DNA from: Selaginella tamariscina
Taxonomy: Eukaryota; Streptophyta; Lycopodiopsida; Selaginellales; Selaginellaceae
Direction of reading: 5' to 3'
Length of the DNA stretch: 64,000 nt
Assembly: GCA_003024785.1 (NCBI GenBank)
Contig: PUQB01000051.1
Coordinates: 641,430-705,429 of the forward strand
A program made the translations under genes and the position numbers. Under the pieces are notes generated by a model. The model searched no databases. It had not been told where the DNA came from and saw only the letters and a program-made list of their open reading frames with translations. Shown here piece after piece: positions 1 through 11,111 of the stretch (position 1 is the first letter of the stretch; each line of letters opens with the position of its first letter).

Positions 1-2392
1 CCTTCACATAATCCTCCGTAGTTATTTCAACTTCTAAATCGATCCTCATATCGTCCATACCATCGTCGTCTTCACGGCTACTGTTCGTACATGACCGAGC
101 TCCATCCTCGGACTCCCGTACAGTCCGAGTTTCGTCCACTGACAACTTCCGTACTCCATGTTCGGACAAGCCTTCGGCATATTCAGACAGCTTGTCTTTG
201 TCCTCGGACTCCTGTCCACATTCGTCCCTGGGCAACTCCCGTACCCCATCCTTGAGCAGGCCTTCAGCCCCGTATTCAGAATCCTCGGGCCCCTAGAGTC
301 CAACATTCATCCTCGGACCGCTTCCGTACTCCAACTTCGGACATACCGTCTTCGGACGGCTTCTGTAAACTTACACCACCCTCATCTTCGGACGGCTTTG
401 ATAAACTGTCATCTCCATCTTCAGATACATTCCCAGCCTCATACTCGGAGAGTTTCTGTACACTCTCATCCTCAAGCAGACTCGGAAGTCTTCGTATCAT
501 CTCCTCGGACGTCCCATCTTTCTCTTCTAGACCATAATCGGAAACGTTCCCAACTCCATCTTCGGATCCCAATTCGCATCCGATGCAACCACGCACCTCG
601 GACGGTTTCCCAGCTGGCTTCTGTACCTCATAGTCGGATAGTCTCCGTACTTCAGGTGCCCGTACACTCCTGACCTGTTTCCGTACTTCATCGTCCAGCA
701 CCCTGGTTGGGCTTAGAATCTTAATGGGCTCCAATTCTCTAGAGTGGTTATTAGAACCAACCGAAACAGGAGTGTCATTTCCGGCAGAGAACCGAACTGC
801 AGCTTGTACAGCAACTGTAAACTCGACCTCTGGAAACGGAGACGGTGGTCCGGACTCGGATATTCCGGAAGCCGGAGATATCAAGCTCGTTAACGGACTC
901 TCCGGATAGAGGTGGTAGTGACCATTCCGTGTGTAATCCGGTGAAGCAAACGGTGACGGAGATGCAGCCTTGTTCTTGAGAGAGGTCAGCAGCTGTGCAA
1001 ATGGCACGTCAGGAGATGATGGCGTTGTCAAGTGGGCCAACTCAGGCGGCGGAGTAATGGTGCAGTTGACGGCGCCGTCGTGAAAGCCGAGAAAGCAGGC
1101 GGCGTTACAAGCGTTGTCTCGTGAGCATATGGACCAATCGTGAACATCGTGGCCGTTGAATCAAATGCCGGTGAGGATGCATTTGCAGCTGAGTTGGCAC
1201 ATAATGAGACTGTGAATGCAGCTGGCGACTGGACAGTGGATGGATTTCCTGAGTTGGCAAATGACGCTGGCGAGGATGGTGGGGCTAGGAGAGATGGTGA
1301 GAGGCCCACGAACTGGTTGGCAGCTGTTGACGTGGCTGCCACATTTTGCTGGCCATGCGTTTGACGCGGCACCTGGAATCTCCGGTCTTGCTGGGACTAT
1401 CCGCATTCCACGTTTTCGTGAACCTAGGCACCATAGTTTCCCCCAACAGCCTCTCTGTCGCTACACAACACAGTTAAGCTTTAGTACATAATTTATTACT
1501 TATTGCACCTATACTAACTACATATATGTTTACCATAATGAATACATTTTTAATAACAATCAGATGTTATCTAAGATTCTAAACTAACTAAAAATCTGGC
1601 GAGACAAACATATAATTTATAAACAACACTAACTAGATATAAGTGGCTTATGTTAACCAACAAGCAATCGTTTAAAAAATAGGACAGGAGTTCACAACTT
1701 ACATACATATATGCATGTACGTTTGCATGTATATGTGTATAATACACAGACACTTACGCAAGCAGCTACATACCGAGTTAAGTTTTTATAACATAATGTT
1801 ATAGCTTATATTAAATAACTAAGTAAGTATATATATATAATATGCATGCACTTTTTAGTTAAATGCCAACAATGATAACCTGTTGATGTTGCCTAGGATG
1901 TTAACTAACTGAACTCTGGTGAAAAAGACACACAATTCTAAAACATCAACTAGATACATAAAATATTGTATGGATTATACATTAACTAACAAGGAAACAA
2001 CGAACAATCATTTAAAAGATAGACACGGATTTCACCAAACTAAAGCACACTCTAGAAGAAAGTATCATATACGACTATAAGAAACGCTGTATTGCATACA
2101 CAGTATATCTATATAAGGCCTAGCTAGACAAACCAAAGAAGAGAGCACCATGTATAAAGCACTTAATGGTATAAAATGCAACTGAAGTTACACAACACAT
2201 TCACACAAAGAGAAGCTAACCCTTTTAAGCATGTGTGTTTGCTACTTGTACATACACACATATATCGAAAAAACTAAAATATGAAGAAAAAACAACTGAA
2301 GTACACATTTTTTGTAAGAAATTAAGAACACATACCAGCTCAGGAGACGGATCCCGCAGCGGCAACACATTGCCGTCATCACGGTCAGCCAT
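1..2392 (-). CDS. Hydroxyproline-rich glycoprotein family-like protein (plant-specific), two exons, runs off left edge
   Basis: Exon 1 is 2392..2336: an ATG and 19 codons, ending at a good donor (GAGCTG then GTATGTG). The intron is 1461..2335 and ends in TGTGTAG. Exon 2 starts at 1460 and continues past base 1. The encoded order is a Trp/Cys-rich start (RQRGCWGKLWCLG), RKRGMRIVPARPEIPG, a LAPPSSPASF block, MFTIGPYAHET, VTPPAFSAFTTAPSTAP, LTTPSSPDVPFAQLLTS and SGISESGPPSPFPE. These blocks match the plant family annotated in Arabidopsis as 'hydroxyproline-rich glycoprotein family protein' (At5g52430 type, from memory). Its biochemical role is unknown to me. The C-terminal half is a run of acidic SED/SEY-containing degenerate repeats. 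Relative to its inverted copy at 11245-12780, this copy has an extra A near 1348, a missing T near 1052 and a frame break near 290. It is either a decaying gene or one affected by sequence errors. The stop lies outside the window. Confidence 0.72.
1461..2335 (-). other. Intron 1 of the glycoprotein-family gene
   Basis: This 875-bp AT-rich intron separates a 19-codon first exon from the rest of the gene. The donor is GTATGTG and the acceptor TGTGTAG. Phase is 0 on both sides, and the joined frame gives the family's expected Trp/Cys-rich start. The inverted copy on the right keeps only about 130 bp of this intron, next to the acceptor. Confidence 0.65.
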
Positions 2393-3330
2393 AACCCCGG
2401 GCATACGATCCGCCCCTTATCCCGCTTGCATTCACCGAATTCAGCCAAGAACCCTAAGTCCTTCCCCTGTTTCAACTTGTCCCGCTCAGGAACGACCAAT
2501 ATCCGACGAATTCAAGCTGCTGTATGTTCCTCGGCCTCAAGATTTGCACAGATTCAAGCGCCGTATGTCTTTTCACTGTTTCCACGTTTTCCTGACAAAT
2601 AAGTACCTGGAAAATCCACGAATTCGAGCCGCTTGATGCTCCTCGGCCTGCTTGCGCCTAAGATTTGCCCAGATTCAAGCCCAATTGCACAAAGATCTGC
2701 CGAGATCTACACACAGAATGCCAGTGTTCTTCATCCGGGAGGAGCATGTGTGTTCTTCCGGCTATGGCAGAATGTGTGACGGGTTTGACGGGCCGAATGA
2801 ACACGTGGCATCGGCTTATTCGCTAGATGTTGGGATTTAGCCTCGCACATTAATAACGCCCACGTGGCGCGGTTGCAACCGAAGGATTGGGAGATCAATG
2901 ACATGCGGACGTGATTAATGACGGAACGATCGAATTAGGGCATCCATGTGGACCTTTCCTTTTGCCCTTTTTGAGTATTCCACCGCTCGTGCACTGGATT
3001 TGTTTACGTTGCACAAGGCCCTGTTTGTTGGATCACACTATATGTAAGATGTGACGTTTCTCATAAGTACACACCTACACATACACACGTATGTATGTAC
3101 ATATGTGTATGTGTAAGTAGTGGAGCACTAAAGAGATGGATACAAGGGGGTAAGAACAAGCAAGGATTTCAATCGAGGGTATTTATGCAATTGTCAACGT
3201 GGTTATGTGTGCCTATTGGAAAAGCCGATGCTATATGCTCAAAGACAAAGGGACGTGCATGCAAAGTCAAGATTGATCTCGCAAAAGCCGTGCAGAATCT
3301 ATATATTAGGAGATAGAATTCGAATATATC
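2393..3330. other. Upstream region of the left gene; no gene recognised
   Basis: This moderately GC-rich stretch lies 5' of the minus-strand gene and probably holds its 5' UTR and promoter. It contains an inexact repeat (GAATTC near 2436, 2508 and 2619, with CCTCGGCCT at about 2531 and 2641). Open frames here carry no recognisable domain. Confidence 0.35.
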
Positions 3331-3332
3331 TA

Positions 3333-3407
3333 TGTATGCACGCTATCATATATACACCCTTCCTGTATGCACGCTATCATATATACACCCTTCCTGTATG
3401 CACGCTG
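3333..3407. repeat. 31-bp tandem repeat, about 2.4 copies
   Basis: The unit beginning TGTATGCACGCTATCA occurs at 3333-3363 and 3364-3394, with a partial third copy from 3395. The copies are identical, which implies recent duplication. Confidence 0.9.
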
Positions 3408-3449
3408 GCAAGTATGTTCTCACGTCACAAGCGTGTGTGTGGTGCCTTT

Positions 3450-4735
3450 TAAAATAAATTTGTTCAAAGCTTCATGTTGTAGTATGACTAAGATGGATAT
3501 ACTATATATATAAGTTATATGAATAAATACATACATATGCATATCGATGTATATTACGAGAACAAATTTACTTATAGCAATTGAAGATCATTTCATTATA
3601 ATAAAATATATTTCAGTCCCTTACATAAAACATGACATGTGATTAGTATTTGAGAAAATTGACATACGTATCATTTATATATGTACCCTTTCGAACTTCA
3701 ACGTAAAATTTTATGCACTTCAAGTTTAAAATATATTTTGATAAAAATCAATAAAAATTAGTTAATGTTTAATTCTAATTAAATATATATAATATAGTTA
3801 GTTTAAAAATTATGACATTTACTAAACTTTCTTATTTATAATATTTATGATAGTTTACTAGAAATAAACTTCATTCTATTTTTATTTTAAATTTGCTGCA
3901 AATTAAATGTATATAATTAGTTATTAAAAAAATATCATGAAGTTTGATATTGAAGTATGGGATTTAAAACTTTCAAAGTTGTGTGTGTGTGTGTGTAAAG
4001 TTTTCAAGAAGTATACTTATTGTCTAACTAGATTTATTAAAGAAGGAATTATGTTTTATAATTGGATTAAAAGATTATTTGTTATAAATTGAATTGTTAA
4101 GTGGTCTAACAAAGACTATAAAAGTGAACTAGTAATTATGTAATAATTATGCCTTATAAAGTAGGTTATCAAAATAAATAGTCGCAAATGCTATTTTAAA
4201 TGCTGTTTTACTTTTCTAACCTTATGAAAAAATTGAAATATTATACATTATAATTCATAAAGTTTTAATTACATTTTTATAAATTATTACATCCAGAACT
4301 TTCACCTTTTAAAAAATTTCACACCTTAATTTCACCCTTACGAAATTTTCTAATGAATCCCTTCTTAAATTTTTAATTTAATTTTTTTAGTAGTAACGTA
4401 GTCCTTATCATGCTTCATTTACTATATATTTCATTATATTTGAGAGACTAGCTTCCCCGAAAAAAGGTGTTTACAATCTTATAATCGTTAAAAGAAGACT
4501 CACTTTTTTAAAATGTTTAATATTAATTTCTAGACTCAAAAACCAAGGCACAAACCCATTAAATACATTCAATAAAAATTCATTATTGAATATAATTCAC
4601 AATGAGGCCTAAAAACTTCAACAAATACTTATGTCATCTCATTTATTATTTTATTTAACCTTCTTATTCATTTCAATTTTTTATTTAACCTTCTCACTCA
4701 TTTTAATTTTTTATTAATTTTAAGAACTAACACCC
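3450..4735. other. AT-rich intergenic DNA, no gene seen
   Basis: Very AT-rich sequence without credible coding potential. It contains a short GT run near 3980. Confidence 0.6.
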
Positions 4736-4739
4736 AAAG

Positions 4740-5890
4740 AACGACATGTGATAACACGTGGCTACCAAGTAGCATTATCACTATGTGTGATTAACACAAA
4801 AATCTTTCAAGACAACATTTAGAATATGACTTATATGCTAAGTAGATAAGAGACTTAAGATTCATCTTAATTTAAAATCTCTTAAAGTGACTATACTTAA
4901 AGATCTTAAAGAATAATTCAAATATACAGAGATTCTACTTTAGATGACCTAGATATGTTTATGTTATAACCCCATCAAAGAAACATGTGCTTTACATATA
5001 ACCTCACGATAAAGTTAAGGCAACCCCTTTAAAACAATAACTAATTATTAAGGATTTGTGTGGTCAAGCCAAAATCTTAATCTTAGAGTAGTACTTAATA
5101 ATATGAGTGTACATTAATAACAGACACGAGTGTTTTGTGTTCCTATGAAGTAAAGACTCATACTTAGGATTGTTAAGACTTAACCAAAGAGACCATGTGA
5201 ATGTTTCATGAAATTAACAAATTTAAATTGTTCAACCCTTGAACAAGTTCACATATTCTCATGATGAACACCCCTTGATAATAAATAAACCTGATGACAA
5301 GACATAATCGTCCTTTAGCAAATGCCTAAGGCTTAAGTATAAATATGTATGCATACCATAATTTCCAACCCCTTAAAACACATAACACAACTTCAAAAAA
5401 TTGTATTTTGAATATTGTATTATGTATCATCCAACCCAATGTATTGTTATAATAAGTGTTGCACATGAGGTCATAAGTGTGGTTCACATATGTTTACCCC
5501 TCATTGTAAACCTTTAAAAAACTTGATTGTTAATAATTCACACTTACATTTGGACAAAGGCACAAACAATGTTCACAATATAAATTAAATTCATGTCCTG
5601 TTTAGTTACAAATGTTATTTTTAATTTATCATAAATAAGGAGGCATGTGTAAGGCTTCAACCTTAAGACTTTAACATGAAAATGGTTATTAAACAAAAAA
5701 AAGTTAACTAATTCATTATATGCAACATGCCTGATCACAATAGTGTAAATTCACCAATAATAATAGTAAATTTATCATTAAAGTGTGATGTAGCCAAAAG
5801 AAATTAAAGATTTATTATTTTTTAGCATGTTCACCTATTTTACTTTATTTTTTATGAGATAGCCTTTTCCATGTTTCATATTTATATAGG
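4740..5890 (+). repeat. Dispersed ~1.2-kb non-coding repeat, copy 1 (degenerate)
   Basis: The copy opens with a TAACACGTGG-containing segment. It continues with 'aaccccatcaaag', 'acatgtgctttacatataacc', 'caacccttgaacaagttcacat' and 'gcatgttcacc' blocks. These occur in the same order at 17215-18395 and 19575-20710, and reversed at 51700-53015. No ORF, LTR or terminal inverted repeat was recognised. This is the most diverged and most AT-rich copy. Confidence 0.6.
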
Positions 5891-5894
5891 TAAT

Positions 5895-7555
5895 CCTATG
5901 GCACCATTTTAAATAAGATAAATGCAAGAAAATAATCATTCTTATAGCACCATTTTTTTCTAAATAAAATTATTTAACTCCCATATTAAACAATTTATGT
6001 TTTAACCAATAAGAATAAATTGTCTTAATTTAAAATAATTTAATATAAGTACTCTTAATCATTCTCTTACTCTATAGGATGGTTACTTAATTACACATAA
6101 AAAAAAATGGTTCAAGTTAGTGACACTTTAACTTAAATATTACTTATTATTATGATTTGAATCGTACATCAATATTATGGTTTATGCTTTATGATTATTT
6201 AGTTTGATTTTAATGATGACATGTTCTTTTATTACACTCACATTTAAGAAATATTTATCTTTATGTAGTTTAAATTTATCATAATACACTTATAACTAAC
6301 CCATTAAAGTTGCTTTAATGTGTGTTTTGATGGTCATAATATCATAAGTATATAGGATAATTTATGTATCATTGTTATGATAAGTATGTAAAATAGTTTA
6401 TATGTACAAAACTTTCACATTGTTTGTTGTAACCTCTTTTTATTATAAAACATCCATGGAAGTCCATTTCTATAGATTTCTTCATAAATCTTTCAAAATT
6501 TTAATGTATTTAATTTAGTTATGGTATTAATTAATCAAGTCTTTTAATACAATACATTTTATTTTATGTAATAAATTATGTTTTGGTCCTAATGCTATAG
6601 ACTTTGTATATAAGTAAGTATTTCATTTTTAATACTTTCAAATTTTAAATAACATTTTCAATGAATTAGATTTTCAATTCACTTTTAATTTTTATCATAG
6701 TTCTTATACTGTCTTCGGATCAAAAACAAATTAATAATATAAAGACATACAATCAAATAAAAAAGATCATTTAAACATTAACACTACTTTATTTCATAAC
6801 AACATAATTATTGAGTTGATTTATTATTTGCAAATGAATTTAATTATAATAATTCTCAATATTCTATTACACGACAATCTTCATTTTTTATTAACTTTGA
6901 TTTACACCTACATTGGTCTTACTTATCCAACAATATTAAATTTGAGATTTGTTAAAAATGGTTAAGCGAATAGTCTTTGTGTCATTTACAATATAATCAT
7001 TCGTCATCTTGAAAAAATTTAAAAATCTTAACAATATACAATTGATAAATCTCACTCTACTTAAATACAATTGCTTTGTAAACATTGACCCACTACATCT
7101 CTATGAATATTAATGCTTGGGTTCTCTTATTTTTTTTTCAACTTTAGAACAACTTTTTAAAATATTCAACTTGAGTTATACTATTGCTGTAAGATTTTTC
7201 CTGTACACAGGATATTTCCTATTACTACTTTTCTACAAATTATTTCTCCACCGTAGGAAAGTCCTATGTATGCACATGTTATTATTAAAAGTGAACGTCA
7301 ATTTAAGATAGTTGTTTTAGACTCTAAGTTTTGATGCGGATGATTGTATTACTTGGTTAACTAAGATATTCTCAAGCGGACGAACTTAGAAAACTGCTTC
7401 TCACCTTTGATATAGTTTATATTTAATTACTGATTTTCATCGAACAATATCTAGCCAAGCATAAACATCAGAAATATAAGTGGTTTAATTTTGATTAATT
7501 TGCAAATGTTAAAATCCAAAGTAAAAAAATGTAAATATAAAAGTTATATTTATTT

Positions 7556-7593
<38 letters not shown>

Positions 7594-7970
7594 ATCATTC
7601 ACATGGATGAGATGCATTAATCTTGATTTATATCTTCCAAATGTATATAAAATATAAAGTTAGTTAAGTTATATTGAAATCCAGTGACTCTAAACAAGCT
7701 ATAAGAATTCTAGGAGGAAGTAAAGATTAGATACTTCATGTGCATATATAATGTGTACAGTGTGTGTGTGAGAGAGATGCATATACAAATAACATGCACA
7801 AATATTGAAAGTGCCCGCATGTACAAACATCTTATAATGTCTTTCTAGTTTTTTATTTTTCATTTTCTAACCTTATATGGCATGTAATAAAATGCATACA
7901 TATATATGTGTGAGTGTGTGTGTTCTGTTCTCCATAGTTATGTATATTGATATTGTATTGATCAAAATAA
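5895..7970. other. AT-rich intergenic DNA, no gene seen
   Basis: Long AT-rich stretch with many stops in all frames. It includes a (TA)n microsatellite at about 7553-7593. Confidence 0.6.
7553..7593. repeat. (TA)n microsatellite
   Basis: Alternating TA tract of about 40 bp. Confidence 0.9.
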
Positions 7971-8513
7971 CTATGCGCACATATCCATCGTTTTGGCTGC
8001 TTTTGCCAAAGGCAAGGAATCTGCTTCACATCTCTTCCTTTTCCCAGACGATGCCTCTAAAGAGAATGAGACTGCTTCAGCAGGATGATCAAGCATGTAA
8101 TTCATCTTGCAAGCAAGACAGCAAAACTTACAAGCACTCGCATTCTCACTACACTGCTCACATGGTCTACCACACCCGACACACTTCCTATCAGGGAATT
8201 TCTTATTAAACTTCTTCTTGTTAGGCCTGTTTATGAACAAAAGCGACTTGTTATTCTTGTGCACGTCTTTTATGTCAACAACAGTATCTATTTCATACTT
8301 TGGGATTGATGCATGCTTCATTGTCATCTTGATATGGATCAACGAATGATCGTGGTGATCTAACACCTTGTGAGGACACACAAGATCTTCACAAGTACAA
8401 CAGAAGACTGTCACGGGTGCTGCCGGGCGGCATGTGCAATTTTGATGGTAACCTCCATTCTCCCCGCAAGCATCAATAAACTTGACTAACCAACTGCAAT
8501 TAGGGCTCTCCAT
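7971..8513 (-). CDS. PLATZ: PLATZ zinc-binding transcription factor, single exon, 180 aa
   Basis: PLATZ proteins are plant-specific nuclear factors that bind A/T-rich DNA through two zinc-binding regions and mostly repress transcription. The signature WLVKFID stands near residue 8. It is followed by a Cys/His cluster (FCCTCEDLVC, then HHDHSLIHI) and a strand reading DTVVDIKDV. A second cluster (KCVGCGRPC, then CKFCCLACKM, about residues 120-145) matches the family's CEVCER...FCSLGCK module. The tail has a basic KRKR stretch, a possible nuclear signal. I chose the ATG at 8513 because an in-frame upstream TTG is not a likely plant start. The stop is TAG at 7971. Spacing in the first cluster departs from the textbook pattern, with His where Cys is expected, so it may be a divergent member. 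No frameshift was seen. Confidence 0.82.
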   Translation of the reverse strand: MESPNCSWLVKFIDACGENGGYHQNCTCRPAAPVTVFCCTCEDLVCPHKVLDHHDHSLIHIKMTMKHASIPKYEIDTVVDIKDVHKNNKSLLFINRPNKKKFNKKFPDRKCVGCGRPCEQCSENASACKFCCLACKMNYMLDHPAEAVSFSLEASSGKRKRCEADSLPLAKAAKTMDMCA

Positions 8514-9011
8514 TTGCAAACTAAACAATCCTACAACATAACTTATATTTGTACCCTACCTATCTATACCTTTAAGCAAATAATCTAGAAGATATCAATT
8601 AATTACCTTTAATGAGATATTATAAATTAATGAGTTATACAGCAGAATTTCCTTATTCTTCGGATGGGCAAAGAGCACGCACATTAGGTGCATATGCACT
8701 GTTACACACAGTTGCTTCTCTAGGATTTGCAACGGAAAAACGTGCTTAGAGTTTTTAACAATATAAATACAATGTTTCTTAACTTTTGCTCTGTATTACA
8801 GCTAGATGGGATTAAATATAAAACCCACAAAAGGAGAAAAACAAATTAAATAAGAGCTTATGACTCATGTTGGTGGTCTTCCAGAGTAAAGCTCCTTCCT
8901 TACTATTGACTTATTCGAATTTCCGATCCCGTAACGTTTACAAAACGGACGGTAAACACTTCAGCAAATAAAAGTCTTGAGAATAATGGAGAGGATCCCC
9001 CCCCTTCCCCG

Positions 9012-9067
<56 letters not shown>

Positions 9068-9183
9068 AGATATATAGTAAAATAAATTTACTAAGATATG
9101 TGCCAATAGACCCAACAGGTTTTATAATATGTAACTGTGTGTGCATGTATACATTATTTAATACAGCATATACTCATATACCT
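8514..9183. other. Intergenic region upstream of PLATZ, no gene seen
   Basis: AT-rich sequence with a compound microsatellite at 9012-9068. The PLATZ promoter presumably lies here, but I could not pick a convincing TATA element. Confidence 0.5.
9012..9068. repeat. Compound (CT)n-(AT)n-(GT)n microsatellite
   Basis: Three dinucleotide tracts run directly into one another. Confidence 0.93.
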
Positions 9184-9515
9184 CTGACGGGCATCTGCAG
9201 TAGGTCAAGAACATTTTGATGATCCTAACTATTACATATTCCCAAGCCGGTCATTGCGAGCGGCGAAGAAGCTCTTTGATAAAATGCCACAGAGAACATA
9301 TGATCAATGCATATGATGAAGTCTTATTAGGAAAGTTAAGAAACTTCTTAATAAGAAACCCCTAATGTTGTAACAAGTATGTCCAGAATGAGCACATTGT
9401 ACACATGTTCGAGGCGTCCTGTGTATATGCCCAAAATGCGACCTTCCATAAGAAGGATGTTGTTTAATCTCATGAAGAAGCTAGATGTTGTATCTTGGGA
9501 TCATTAATGCCACGA
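9184..9515 (+). pseudogene. PPR gene relic (sense)
   Basis: The fragments 'gggcatctgcag', 'gcgaagaagctctttgataaaatgcca', 'tatgcccaaaatgcg' and 'gatgttgtatcttggga' match repeat units of the PPR gene at 55994-58185. They are in the same order but with large deletions and stops. The relic sits just upstream of kinase copy 1. The kinase copy at 28.5 kb also has a PPR relic beside it. Confidence 0.65.
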
Positions 9516-9764
9516 AGAGCCATGGTGGTTTGTTATGTACGTATGCATGTATATATAATCGTAAATCTACTATTATAATGCATCGGCTAGTATGGGACGA
9601 TATACATCTTATAAGTATACAACTTGTGGTGTGCGTGTGTGCGTGTGATTGATTGCTCTCTCCATGCTGGTGCATAATCATCCGATGGGCCATCTCCATG
9701 CCAATAGATTACGGACACGTGTATGTCAACGATGGAAGCTTAAAGGTAGGAAATGCGATTTCAC

Positions 9765-9771
9765 TATAAAA
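9765..9771 (+). promoter_or_regulatory. TATA box of kinase copy 1
   Basis: TATAAAA lies 81 bp upstream of the ATG at 9852. The same element in the same context is kept before the second kinase copy (28418-28424), so promoter and coding region were duplicated together. Confidence 0.6.
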
Positions 9772-9851
9772 GGTAAGTTTCTTTCTTAGAATTTTAGGTT
9801 TTTAACATTTTAGGTTTTCACTTTCTTCTGGCACAGTTCCCGCATCTTTCT

Positions 9852-10793
9852 ATGGAAGACTTGTCACCTGAGGAGGCATTCCCATGCCTTGCAGCGTCGT
9901 ACTCTATTGTCAAGCTAATCAGATCTGGATCACAAGGCGATGTATTCTTAGCATCAAAGAAGAATGTGAACAATTTAGTAGCATGTAAGTCGATTTTAGA
10001 GGGGGTAGAAACAGCATCAGGGAGATCAGGATCCTGAAAAAGCTTAAGGGATGTCCAGGAGTGATCACCTTACACGAAGTGATAGAGGAGGAGAATTCCA
10101 CAGCATGTCACTTGATTACAGACTTGTGCAGTTTGGACTTGGTGGGACGAGTGCAAAGAAATGGAGGAGGCCTGTCAGAAAGAAGCTGCATTCATCGTCA
10201 AGAGCTTAGCGAGAACATTAAAAAGTATACACGGGTTAGGGATTCTCCACAGAGACATAAAAGTTGACAATGTTTTAATCACACAGGAATCCCCACCTTA
10301 CGAAGTTAAATTGATTGACTTTGGAATGTCCATAGATGGCTTCAAGAAGAGAACAATATTAGGCAGTGTATGTGGTACCGAAGGATGCATAGCTCCTGAA
10401 GTGCTAGTGAATGGTGAATATTCTCCAGCATCTGATATGTGGGGATTGGGACTCGTCATGTATGAGATCTTGTCTGGTAAGAGATCGTTTTCCAACATAA
10501 AAGTCAATGTGGAGAAGAGATTGAAAGCTCAAGAAGATCTACCCAGGTTATTAAATTGGAATGGTGTAAGTGTCAAAGCAAAGGAGCTAATACTTGGGAT
10601 GCTGGATATGAACCCCAGAAAGAGGTTCACTACAGACCAAGTACTTAACCATCCCTGGATTTGTAGGTTTGACGATGAAGGCCTTAGTTCAGAACCAGTA
10701 AAGAGGAGGATTAAAAGGAACAGTGACCTGGTTGACGGTCGTTTACCAGAGAAGAAAAGAATTCGAAGAACTGGTACAACTTTGCTGCTGTAA
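9852..10793 (+). CDS. CAMK-like Ser/Thr protein kinase, copy 1, with two frameshifts
   Basis: This is a compact kinase of about 310 aa with little besides the kinase domain. All core motifs are visible in sequence: a glycine loop GSQGDVF, the beta-3 lysine in ACKSIL, HRDIKVDN (catalytic loop), DFGMS, an APE-equivalent (GCIAPEVL), DMWGLGLVMYEIL, and the subdomain XI arginine in NPRKRFT. A basic tail (KKRIRR) follows. The small size and CAMK character resemble PEP-carboxylase-kinase-like or CDPK-like kinases, but no EF hands or regulatory domain are present and the substrate cannot be inferred. Compared with the 28.5-kb copy, one extra G near 10022 and a 2-bp loss near 10181 break the frame. 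Because every catalytic residue survives, the gene may be intact in reality and these may be sequence errors. The stop is TAA at 10791. Confidence 0.72.
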
Positions 10794-10934
10794 AGACAGC
10801 TCTTGTTGTACATACATGTGTATCAACTTGAATATTAATGTAATTAACGATGTACTTAGCTACTTAATTACCTTTTGTTCTTGATGGCTAGCAATATTAT
10901 GGCAACGTGTATGATTCTCGTGGAATGTAATGAT

Positions 10935-10990
10935 TGCTACGTATGTATGGAACGGGCATGTGCAGTAGAACAAGAACATTTAGGATTGCT
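10935..10990 (+). pseudogene. Tiny PPR repeat remnant
   Basis: About 55 bp resembles a PPR unit ('ggaacgggcatgtgcag...caagaacatttaggat' against 'ggaatgggcatctgcag...caagaacatgttcaat' at 56247). It is too short for certainty. Confidence 0.35.
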
Positions 10991-11111
10991 CAATAAGAGG
11001 TGATACAAGGGCTCTTGTTTCATGGCGATCGTATTCAATAAAATACTGAGAGCTCAGAGAGGATATTATTTAAAATGCCTACTATCTAATCCCATAAAAA
11101 TTAGCTAGTAG

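Noticed and set aside
158-673. Plus-strand 171-codon frame opposite the glycoprotein-family gene
   Set aside because: Antisense shadow of a conserved minus-strand coding region; no domain.
8961-9146. Minus-strand 61-codon frame
   Set aside because: Mostly translation of the compound microsatellite (ERERERER).
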